This document shows positions 10,001-16,500 of a DNA stretch of 19,841 nucleotides, in pieces (the stretch's first letter is position 1; each line of letters starts with the position of its first letter). Under the pieces are notes generated by a model, which did not search any database, had not been told where the DNA came from, and saw only the letters and a program-made list of their open reading frames with translations. The position numbers and the translations under genes are program-made. The stretch is taken from NCBI GenBank assembly GCA_036558305.1, contig DATBFX010000536.1, positions 1 through 19,841 on the forward strand, read 5' to 3'. Origin of the DNA: DATBFX01 sp036558305 (GTDB taxonomy: Bacteria; Chloroflexota; Chloroflexia; Thermomicrobiales; UBA6265).

Positions 10001-13000
10001 GTCCTGGATCGAGACGCCGATTTTGTAGAGCAGGGCGAGTTTGACGAGATCGGGGTTGACGAAACCCGTCTGGACGATCTCGGTCAACTCCTTGTAGGTC
10101 ACCCCCAGTCGCCGGGAGAGGGTCTTGGCCGATGCCAGTATCTCCGGTGCGGCGACGACGAGGAGATCGCCCGCGACCGGCGGGGTGTCCCAGGTGCCGA
10201 CGAAGGTGATGACGGTCTGACCGGCGACGGGCGCGTCGGGGAGGCCGATCTCCCGAATCTCCAGCAACTTCGGGCTGAGCGCGTTGGCGCTGACGTCGAG
10301 GTAAGTGCACGTGGTCCCTTCGTTCAGCGCGGCGGCATCCGCGTTGGCGATCGTGAGCGTCGCGTTTTCGACGTTGGTCGGGTTGGCGATGACCGGCCGT
10401 CGTGGTGAATACCCGTAGAGTTCGAACCAGCGGCGGTCGGCGAGCGGATCGGGATCGGTGAAGATGGCGTATTCGCGGGGCGAGAGGCCGAGGGACTCGA
10501 CGAAGACGGCGGCACGGTCGAAGGTTTGGCCGGCGGCGAAGAGGGCGTCGCCCGGTCGCAGCGTCTCCAGCAACTCGTCGAGCGGTGTTTCGAAGTACTC
10601 GCAGAAACGGCGCACCGTTTCGAGCCAGAGATCGAACGGCAACCCGAGCGGATAGAGCGCCTTTTCCAGGGCGGCGTAGGCGTCGGCGGTGATGTGCTGC
10701 GGTTCGGCCAGCAGCTCCTCGGTGGTGGCGTCGCCGGTATCGTAGGCGACCTCCTTCGACAACGCCTTGTGGGCGACGAAGTACTCGAGGATCTCGTTGA
10801 CGACGTCGATGTAGGGCAGGGCGGTCAGGGTGTTCTCGCAGGTGAGCGGAATGTGGGGGATGTCCGGGCGCCGTTCGATCAGGGCGTCGTAGGCCTTCTT
10901 GTAGCGGGTGAGGTAGTCCTCGCCGCGGTCCTTTTGCCAGTGGTCCAGGAAGTTCTGCCAGACGACCTGTTCGGGATCGACGAATTGCAGGATGTCGACC
11001 AGGTAGGCGGCGGGGCTGAGGACGGACTGGCAGTGCTCGCACTCGCAGTAGTCGAGCGAGCCGAAGAGCGACTCCAACGTCGGGTACTGCTTGATCAGGT
11101 CGGTTTTGAGCGACTCCCGCGCTGCGGGCGGGGCGGAGATGGCGTAGACCTGCGCCTCGCTGTCGAGTTTCTGGGCGATCGAGAAGAGGTTGTAGGTCAC
11201 CGCGCTGACCTGCTGCGCCTTGCGGTAGATGAGTCTGGCTTCGTCTTCCGAGGCGAATTTGTCGCCGTAGGCGGTCCAGAAATCTTCCCAGGAGAGGGCG
11301 ACCACGTCGTGGGCCGACTTGAGACCGAGTTTCATCAGGATCGGGATGGTCTCGTTGCTGGGGGTGATCTGGTAGACGCGGTGCACCGTCTTGGCGCCCT
11401 CGATGGCGCCGACGAGTTGGCTATCGTCGATGATGGAGATCGTATCGGGGTGCTTCTTGACGAAGGCGTCGACCTGGGTCACGCCGAGCTTGAAACCCGC
11501 GGCGGCGGCCCCCTTCAAGAACGTCGCCGTCGGCTGTTTCGCCGTTCCCAGGTCGTACGGGTCGGGGTCGCCCGCGAGGCTCGGGTGACCGGCGTCGTCC
11601 GTCTCGATCATGCGGGCGACGGTCTGGGTGGGATAGCTGCGGCGGACCTTGCGCGCCATGTCTTCGGTGTAGGCGTTGAGCCGGTCGGCGAGGGTCTCGC
11701 CGGCGAAGGCGGGCGGGATCGCGTCGGCCAGCTTTTTCTGGTCCGCCTCGGACAGTTGCTCGATCGGCGTGGCGGCGTCGACACCGGCCGCGGCGCGGAC
11801 CTCGGTCTCCCAGGCGCCGGGCTTGTAGAAGTCCTGGCCGGCCAGGTCCGCCGGGTCGCCGATCTTCCTGGTCTCCTGGAGGTGGGCGGTCACCTGGGCG
11901 CTGTTGCCGGCCAGGAAGGCGAGTTTGCCCTGGAGTTGCAGGCGCTGGATTTGACCTTCGTCGAGGACCTTCTGGTCGCGGGCGAGTTGCCAGAGGTCGC
12001 TCCGCGGCGGGCGATCGAGGACGAGGGAGGCGAAGTCCTCGCGCGTTTTCTCGTCGCTCCATTGGTGCTGATCCAGCAACTGCTGGTACGTCGACTGTGC
12101 GCCCGGGATGGTCACCGCCAGTCGGGTCTTGAGGGAGAAGGTCTTGAAGTTCGATTTGACCGCCGCCACGTCGTCGTCGTTCAGATCGACGATGCCCGCC
12201 TGGCGGACCTTGTCCAGCGCTTGATCGACGACCTTCTCGTTGACCTGTGCCAACCGATCCTTGTCCCTCGGCAGTCCGGCCCGGAACAGGGCATAGAGCG
12301 CTTTCGAGTTCAGACCGACCTCGGGATCGGCGGCCACCTGTTCGGCGTTCGCGACCAGCGCGATCAGACGGGCGTCCCAGCCGGTGGCCCGGTGCAAGAC
12401 GGTCAGGTCCCGGCGCGGGGCGGCTTGATCGCCGTTTCTCGCGTCCCCGCGCTGCGCCTTTTCTTCGGCGGTCCTCAGTTTCGCCAACTCGCCGACGAGC
12501 GGCGCCAGGTCGTCGGTCAACCGCGTGTATTCCGGTGCCGGCGTTTGCCGGGAGGAAGGGATGATCAGGTTGACCGCCGTTCGGGGCGCGTCGCCCAGAT
12601 CCTGGAGCGGCTTGGCGAGGAGTGTCTTGCCGTCGGCGCCGACGACGCGCAGTTCCAGATTGGCCGATCGGCCGTTATCGCCGTAGGCTATCGAGTAGAG
12701 GCCGCCGTCGCCGGACGCGGTGGCGTTCAGTTGGGTGCTCGTGCCACCGAACTGGCGGCGGTGGAGTTGCACCCCGAGCGCGTCGGCGGGGCGACCGTCC
12801 GCGAAGACGATGCGGCCCTCGATCCGGCGCTGCGTCGGCGGCAATTCGACGATGGGCACCTCGAGGTCGATGGTCAGCACCGGGGCCGCGTTCGAGACGA
12901 CGTCCGAAGACGCCAGGGTGCGGCCGTCGCCGGTCGTCGCCGAGACGCTGAGATTGATCGACTCGGTGTCCGGCAGCGGTTCGTAGCGGATGGTGTATCG

Positions 13001-13456
13001 ACCCTCGGCGTCGGCGACGTTGTCGCCCAGGCGGTACTCGTCGCGGCCGAAGTGGTGGATGGCGCGGACGAGGGCGCCCGCGAAGGCGAGACCGTCGGCG
13101 CGGCGGACCTGACCGCTGACGACGTACGACCGCTCGGCCGCCGGTCGCTCGTCGTCGAGCGCGCCGGCTTTCCGCAAGATGTCGTTGATCGCCTTCGCCG
13201 TGACCTCGTCGACCAAACCGGATTCCTCCGGTTGCAGCCGATGCTCTACCTGGAACTGCTTGACGGTTTCCGCGGTGAAGTCGCCGTAGACCTGTTTCCG
13301 TTGGTCGTTCTGCACGCCGCGGGAGAGTTCTTTCCGCCGGTCCGGGTCGTCCGGCAGGATGAGCGCGCGGTCGAAGAGGAACAAGAGGGCGGTCTGCAGG
13401 TCGCCGACGTCGGAGCCCTGCATTCCTGGTCGCAATGGGGAGATGACTGGGTTCAT
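4067..13456 (-). CDS. Tc toxin subunit A, part 1: shell, receptor-binding and neuraminidase-like half
   Basis: This 3129-aa protein is the N-terminal part of a TcA; alone it is longer than whole TcdA1 (about 2500 aa). Visible order: residues 8-95, a peptidoglycan-binding-like domain (LRPGMQGSDVGDLQTALLFL, then YGDFTAETVKQFQ); 110-200 and 208-300, two carboxypeptidase-regulatory/transthyretin-like beta sandwiches (YVVSGQVRRADG; RRIEGRIVFADGRP, with EGRYTI and GGLYSI strands); about 795-825, the VRP1/SpvA signature with SLDYCECEHC and LSPAAYLVDILQF; 1405-2071, four degenerate repeats; about 2190-2290, a PA14-like module (FDGYLEVPQPGAYRF); about 2490-2620, the ABC-toxin N region (INAKQWEWMKRYRVWEANR); about 2640-3030, the neuraminidase-like region (WRDRLYLFWVTF). 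The last about 100 residues are Ala/Gly/Val-rich beta-like sequence. ATG follows AGGAGG by 6 nt. I saw no sialidase Asp boxes, so neuraminidase is a fold name here, not an activity. No signal peptide. Expected to assemble with part 2 as a pentameric bell that binds the target cell. Confidence 0.92.
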   Translation of the reverse strand: MNPVISPLRPGMQGSDVGDLQTALLFLFDRALILPDDPDRRKELSRGVQNDQRKQVYGDFTAETVKQFQVEHRLQPEESGLVDEVTAKAINDILRKAGALDDERPAAERSYVVSGQVRRADGLAFAGALVRAIHHFGRDEYRLGDNVADAEGRYTIRYEPLPDTESINLSVSATTGDGRTLASSDVVSNAAPVLTIDLEVPIVELPPTQRRIEGRIVFADGRPADALGVQLHRRQFGGTSTQLNATASGDGGLYSIAYGDNGRSANLELRVVGADGKTLLAKPLQDLGDAPRTAVNLIIPSSRQTPAPEYTRLTDDLAPLVGELAKLRTAEEKAQRGDARNGDQAAPRRDLTVLHRATGWDARLIALVANAEQVAADPEVGLNSKALYALFRAGLPRDKDRLAQVNEKVVDQALDKVRQAGIVDLNDDDVAAVKSNFKTFSLKTRLAVTIPGAQSTYQQLLDQHQWSDEKTREDFASLVLDRPPRSDLWQLARDQKVLDEGQIQRLQLQGKLAFLAGNSAQVTAHLQETRKIGDPADLAGQDFYKPGAWETEVRAAAGVDAATPIEQLSEADQKKLADAIPPAFAGETLADRLNAYTEDMARKVRRSYPTQTVARMIETDDAGHPSLAGDPDPYDLGTAKQPTATFLKGAAAAGFKLGVTQVDAFVKKHPDTISIIDDSQLVGAIEGAKTVHRVYQITPSNETIPILMKLGLKSAHDVVALSWEDFWTAYGDKFASEDEARLIYRKAQQVSAVTYNLFSIAQKLDSEAQVYAISAPPAARESLKTDLIKQYPTLESLFGSLDYCECEHCQSVLSPAAYLVDILQFVDPEQVVWQNFLDHWQKDRGEDYLTRYKKAYDALIERRPDIPHIPLTCENTLTALPYIDVVNEILEYFVAHKALSKEVAYDTGDATTEELLAEPQHITADAYAALEKALYPLGLPFDLWLETVRRFCEYFETPLDELLETLRPGDALFAAGQTFDRAAVFVESLGLSPREYAIFTDPDPLADRRWFELYGYSPRRPVIANPTNVENATLTIANADAAALNEGTTCTYLDVSANALSPKLLEIREIGLPDAPVAGQTVITFVGTWDTPPVAGDLLVVAAPEILASAKTLSRRLGVTYKELTEIVQTGFVNPDLVKLALLYKIGVSIQDVVFYDANKSYYDAHAVVAGKAREELDAAGQKLWDEVTADKKWPVMSEVPELEDRLDAATNEHADSGIDVKDWLTKQLAAKAFDGILLLADPDTGCNFDQTTLRYAGGNPADGIAFLKINHFVRLWRKLGWTIEETDRALQVFVPENAPFTTDNLDQSPLRTALFHLAHLKKLDAAVRVGKQSRLKLLSLWAPIVTTGKKPLYAQLFLTPSVLKSDAVFDDPLGNYLSPVGIAAKAAARIFEASLENVAPDNAIDPAAFADDRIEVEYDPRLLVQYLRFRGVLSDADKDALKALSPSTALPPLLDDVQAQGRDFSLIKGHLPALQGALRLTAGEIAGILTDAGLDVATAPLSLENVSLLYRYGLLAKGLSLAVDDLIALKQLSGLDPVRALLKVPVTQLDQDHPFVHTLAFVELVERAKESGFTVEDLVYLLRHQFEETGKYRPDPTATLTLIRTLDGGIGSIRAENAVPADPGTIDEETLRQKIGLVLPPDVAARFLAMLNGTADFPAIKTGVADADALNPADFAGEPAIRAVGFAAGTQRLTVRGVLFDNAIAALKQRHPAALFAELLTKAQDDQRRFFATQLQPLLDDYLALFSPHAAGLTSPEVLAKLLWLVKPTLDGTPDDALLQEILSHDLEDVLPTDVGQTFLDMLSHSIEYTASRAPVEAADKLDPAQLDLSGMGDLTIDILYNEDQKRQTLHLGVLVDAQSAALKAQNPTAPLFAALIDDVQRQIDQFYDQHLAAFFSKSEFNLLLAPLPAGATDAEKQAHEKAQRQILGRAFAWYLVAVDPTILSGERWMDLLGTVMPAGDAETFRQMLTGEIVYEAQAIAVEPEDSLDPAAFAGTPIAVDYDAAGKVQALKWTGVPLSPQITAILARHNSPLLASLLGQVAQEARSFYETHLQAAVAGGDFNLLFTTLPASSLNQTLAQDLLRQKQVRLATTFLTLLQQRLIRQFVVQTMTEQLGEDPALVESLLTDARLLGLDQPLLNALVAVTSRGLDVAFRDNGGADIKNEIAADADTGLKGADGNPLRPAAARSARFDGYLEVPQPGAYRFSIAFDKKDAAAELRFAHLTDPVLTGVAPADVSEIGGAPGRTVDLKPGQRYRFTLDATQLNGGNVRLLVQSETLPKDTLAQLTLFPQSTVDRAARTLIVLAKVVQVIQTLSLTERELRYLVGHPDDFGIIELGKLPADGADDTLPGARTLFAQFERLARYARLKRDLAGGTEALIDVFAAAPAAAYPLIADLARREPETVSAVAAALNLNPANRSDLSLERLWEALQVVERLGVPVASLLRWTRIVGPGATPGQRFAIARDLREAIKARFDAEDWQRVARPIYDKLRQRQRDALVAHVMHQRGFARLEQLYEYFLIDAGMEPVVQTSRIRLAIGSVQLFIQRCLLNLEPHVHPSAINAKQWEWMKRYRVWEANRKIFLFPENWLEPEFRDDKTYLFTELEGNLLQGDVSSDLVEDAFLTYLRKLEQLARLNIVAMHLEDNADPTLRILHVFGRTYGDPVSYFYRRYAHQTWTPWEPVTAEIEGDHLAPVIWRDRLYLFWVTFLEQIERPQATDDGPFAYHAMVAAKSSQSYQYASDSIVFQPEEEENVADLTMSQVRNKALRTQETRTVEAHLHWSSYLNGAWSTRESAGVNTPTPIRVTGLTSFARDQVFVHVAAESGPNAGSGVFVYLGGPINRAFYLAGRNSLPESQPYADKPKNPFQAKGERANGYTGNGSLAVAFTSLTTTEDGKQPVKTPATPKILAKAGDYRLLPCDNDIVVGGAEGADETSLKELAALVKPVFFQDRLHTLFVEPTVEERTVEEWQEWVTTTPKPDGDIVVDPDIWDKYKVLPQFPDRPFSKLIDPVWDPADFGINPAVDGDVIINSFTLLQYGEGLIGPHGVTDIDVVTTSDAVDVIAAGGQALAVHPGSGLTAGNVAVARNGAAVATAGLTMAAGGLNVVSTAGVSAGAADHVATLAIAGFGN
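7244..9244 (-). repeat. Four degenerate repeats inside TcA part 1 (protein level)
   Basis: Four related segments begin at residues I1405, L1671, L1823 and L1989 with IDPAAFADD, LNPADFAGE, LDPAQLDLS and LDPAAFAGT. Each continues with a short beta-like stretch, then a G-V-L/P motif (RGVLSDADK, RGVLFDNAI, LGVLVDAQS, TGVPLSPQI), a helix ending in LL.DVQ/LL.Q-type residues, and in copies 2-4 a FF/FY...HL/QL helix. Copies 3 and 4 also share FNLLLAPLP and FNLLFTTLP. Copies 2-4 are preceded by a similar ML.G/ML.H segment (FLAMLNGTA, FLDMLSHSI, FRQMLTGEI), so the full unit may be around 150 residues. The repeats are strongly diverged, so they are old duplications. They probably enlarge the helical shell of the TcA bell. 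Confidence 0.75.
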
Positions 13457-13462
13457 CGGCTT

Positions 13463-13468
13463 CCTCCT
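13463..13468 (-). promoter_or_regulatory. Ribosome binding site of TcA part 1
   Basis: AGGAGG on the minus strand, 6 nt before the ATG at 13456, within GAGGAGGAAGCCG-ATG. This is a near-ideal Shine-Dalgarno sequence and supports the chosen start. Strong initiation fits the need for five TcA copies per TcB-TcC. Confidence 0.85.
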
Positions 13469-13472
13469 CGCT

Positions 13473-13503
13473 GTGCTCGGAAGACCAGGTCTGTCCTCAG
13501 CAC
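13473..13503 (-). promoter_or_regulatory. Intercistronic hairpin upstream of TcA part 1
   Basis: GTGCT (13473-13477) pairs with AGCAC (13499-13503), GGA (13479-13481) with TCC (13494-13496), and AGAC (13482-13485) with GTCT (13489-13492), leaving a 3-nt loop and small bulges: about 12 paired bases. The 13457-13559 gap contains no gene. The hairpin lies 4 nt upstream of the AGGAGG of the TcA gene. It could be an mRNA processing or stabilising element that uncouples the amount of TcA from TcB-TcC. It has no T-run, so it is not an intrinsic terminator. I saw no convincing promoter in the gap. Function is inferred. Confidence 0.4.
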
Positions 13504-13559
13504 GGTTTCTCCTTCCTGGTTACCGCCCATTCGGCGTGAGGGCGCCCGCGGAGACCGCA

Positions 13560-16500
13560 TCAGAAGTACGGGACACCGTACAGTTTGTAGATCTCGCGCT
13601 CCATCTGTTGAACCGCACTGTTGAGCGGTTTGACGACGTTGTTCTGGACGGGCGCGTATTCGACCTGTGCCGGCTCATGGGAAAGGAGCCAATCGAGCCT
13701 TTCGTACCTCTTCGTGATCGATTTGCCGTAGCTCAGGTCGTGCTTGACGTCTTCGATTTTCTTCTCGGGCCCTTGATTGTAGCGAGCACCGATGACCTCG
13801 ACGTCGCTCAACGTCAGTTGCTTTGCGGTCTTCCCCTTGAAGTCGACGTCTCTCAAGTCGCTCAGATGTTTTGCCGCGATGAAGACTGCCTGGACAGGAT
13901 CTTTGAGAGAGTCGACGATCGCGTCTCGTTGACCGGAACTCAGGTTCTTCGGGTCATAGCCGAGCGATTCGGCTGCCCGCCTGACTTGCACGGCGAACTG
14001 ACCGAGCGATGTCTTGTCTGGATCCTCCGTGAAAGGGACATAGGTGCGCGCCCAGTGGACAGCCGGTTTGATGGGATCCTTCCCCCCAATTTCCGTGTAC
14101 GCGACCCCTGCCAACAGTTGCTCAGGGATGTCGAACTTCGCTGCGGCTGCCTTGATCACCTCTCTCCGCTCATAGACGAATCGCTCTTTGAACTTGGTGA
14201 GGAATTCGGGATCGGTCTTCCACTTGGCCACGTCGGTGAAGCCGAACTTCATGTCCTCAACCTTGAACTTTGAAGATTGGCCCTGGATGTCCAGATGCAG
14301 AGACGTCAGTTGCGGCGGCGGCGACGCCAATCCAAGAGAAGCTCCCAGATTGGCGATGGCCGTCTGCGTCTGTCTCGCCTTGACCCACGGCCCATAGAAG
14401 GCCCCCTGCCTTCCCGTCGGATCTGCCTTGGTTATCGGGTTGCCCTGGACATAGACAAAGAGATTTGGCCCGTCGTCCAAGCCACTCGGATCGCAACTCG
14501 TCCACCTGCCGAGCCAGGGCGCGTAGTACCTCGCACTGTGGTAGCCGAACCCGGTCTCCTCGTCGCGCTCCTTGGTCGTGTAGCGGTAGCGCTTCAAGTT
14601 GAGTTCGGCCGCGTCGCGTCCGACCTGGAAGGAGGTGGTGCCGTACGGGTGGTATTCCTCCAGCGTGATCAGGGCACCGTTGTCCGCCAGTTCCGCGGCG
14701 GCGGAGCCGAGGTGGTTGCCGAGTTGGTACCGCTGAAATGGGGTGGGGTTGGCGACCGCGGCACCGTTCTGGATCGTCAAGGTCTCGACCAGCGCGATGC
14801 GCCGCGTGTCGTCGGTCACGTGCAGCGTTTCGCGTTGGAGGTTCACGGCACCGGCGGCATAGTCGCGGAAGATGTCGACATCGCCGAGATAGAGGCGTTC
14901 GTTCTGGAGCGTGCCGCCCTGCGACTCGACGACCTTGCGCACCCGCTGGCCGGCCGCGTCGTAGACGTAGTAGGCCGTCCCGCCGCCGCCGAGGTCCACC
15001 TGTTGCAAGCGGTCGTCGTAGTCCCAGACCATCGTCATCAGGTTGATGGCGGTGACGCAACCGTCGGCGTCGACGCCGTTGGCGTCGAGATAGGTGTAGG
15101 TCTCGGTGTTGTTGACGCCGTTGCCGACGATGGTCCTGGTCAGTCGATTGCTGTGTCTGGCCGGTTCGAGGAGACTCGCCTCCTCGTAGTCGAAGTGGCG
15201 GGTCCAACTGCCGCCGCCGGCGATGTGGCGAAGCTCGTGGAGATTGCCGGCGGCGTCGTAGTCGTACTGCTCGGTGTAGGTGCGGAGCGCCTGCAAATCG
15301 TTCGGGTGGACGCTCGCGCCGGCGAAGGGGAAGTCGCGGCGGTTACCGTTCGCCGGGTTGAAGTCGAACGCGGTTTGACCGATGTGTTCCCGTCCCGTGG
15401 CTTCGAGGAGCCGGTAGAGCGGGTCGTAGGTGTAGCCGTTGACCGGGAGGACTTGCTGGTTGCCGTGGATGACGGTTTTGGGTGCCGCGTCCTCGATCCG
15501 CGTGATGTTGCCGACCGGATCGGAGAAGTAGCTCAGGTCCTGGACGACGGCGGCGTCCGCGAAGACCTGCGATGCGGTGGCGTCGGCGGTGGCGGGCCGG
15601 GTCGTCCGCATCTTCGTCAGGCGGAAGGTCGACGGGTCGTAGGCGTAGGTCGTCCGGGCGCCGTTCTGGTAGGAGATCCGTTGGCGTTGCCCCTTGGCGT
15701 CGTAGTCGATGTTGGTGACGAAGGGGATGGCGGCCGCCGCACCGCGGAGGTTGACGTCCACCGCGTTCAGCAGGTTGGCCTCGTTGAAGGTCGGACGGTA
15801 GGTGCTGCCGTCGGGCGAGGTCACGGTTACCGGGCGGTTGAGCGCGTCGTATTCGGTGCGCGTGGTGTGGGTGCCTGGAGCGAGCACGGCGGCGAGGGCG
15901 GTTTCCAGCGCGGCAGGGTCGATCTTCGCCGAAGGGTCGGTTGGAAGGGCGACGTGGTCGAGGTCGACGGCAGTCCAATCCGCTGTCTGCTTGTAGTCGC
16001 CGGCGATCCGGCGGGACGTTTGGCCGAGGTTGCCTTTGAAGTCCCATTCATCGTTGAAGAGGGCGCCCGCGCCGTCGAGGTGGAGAAAGAGTTTGCCGCG
16101 CAGGCCGTGTTGTTCGGCGGCCGGATGCTGCTCGCCGTAGACCAGGCGCTCGGTCAAGAACTCCAGGGCCGGCGTGGCCGGAGTGATGCCCGAAACGAGG
16201 GTGCGGCGGGGACGGCGGAGGGCGTCGTAGTCGGTGCGGACGTCGTAGCCGCGGCTGTTCAAGCGGCGGATCGGTTTGCCGGTGACATCGTTCAGCGTCC
16301 AACGGCGGCCGGATTCCATACTCGACTGGTGGATGCGGTTGCCGAGCAGGTCGTAGTCGTAGCGCATCACGACGCGTTCGTGGGTGCCGTCGTTCTCGAA
16401 GACGGTGTCGCGCACCTCGCGCTGGTTCCCTTCGACGTCCAGGAAGGTGCGGGTCGGGAAAAGGATCGGCGCGTCGCCCGTGCCAAAACCGTTGTGGGCG

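Noticed and set aside
10526..13624. 1032-codon plus-strand open frame
   Set aside because: It is antisense to TcA part 1 and results from high GC at third positions. The product is low-complexity (Val, Gly, Arg, Asp, Glu) with no recognisable domain.
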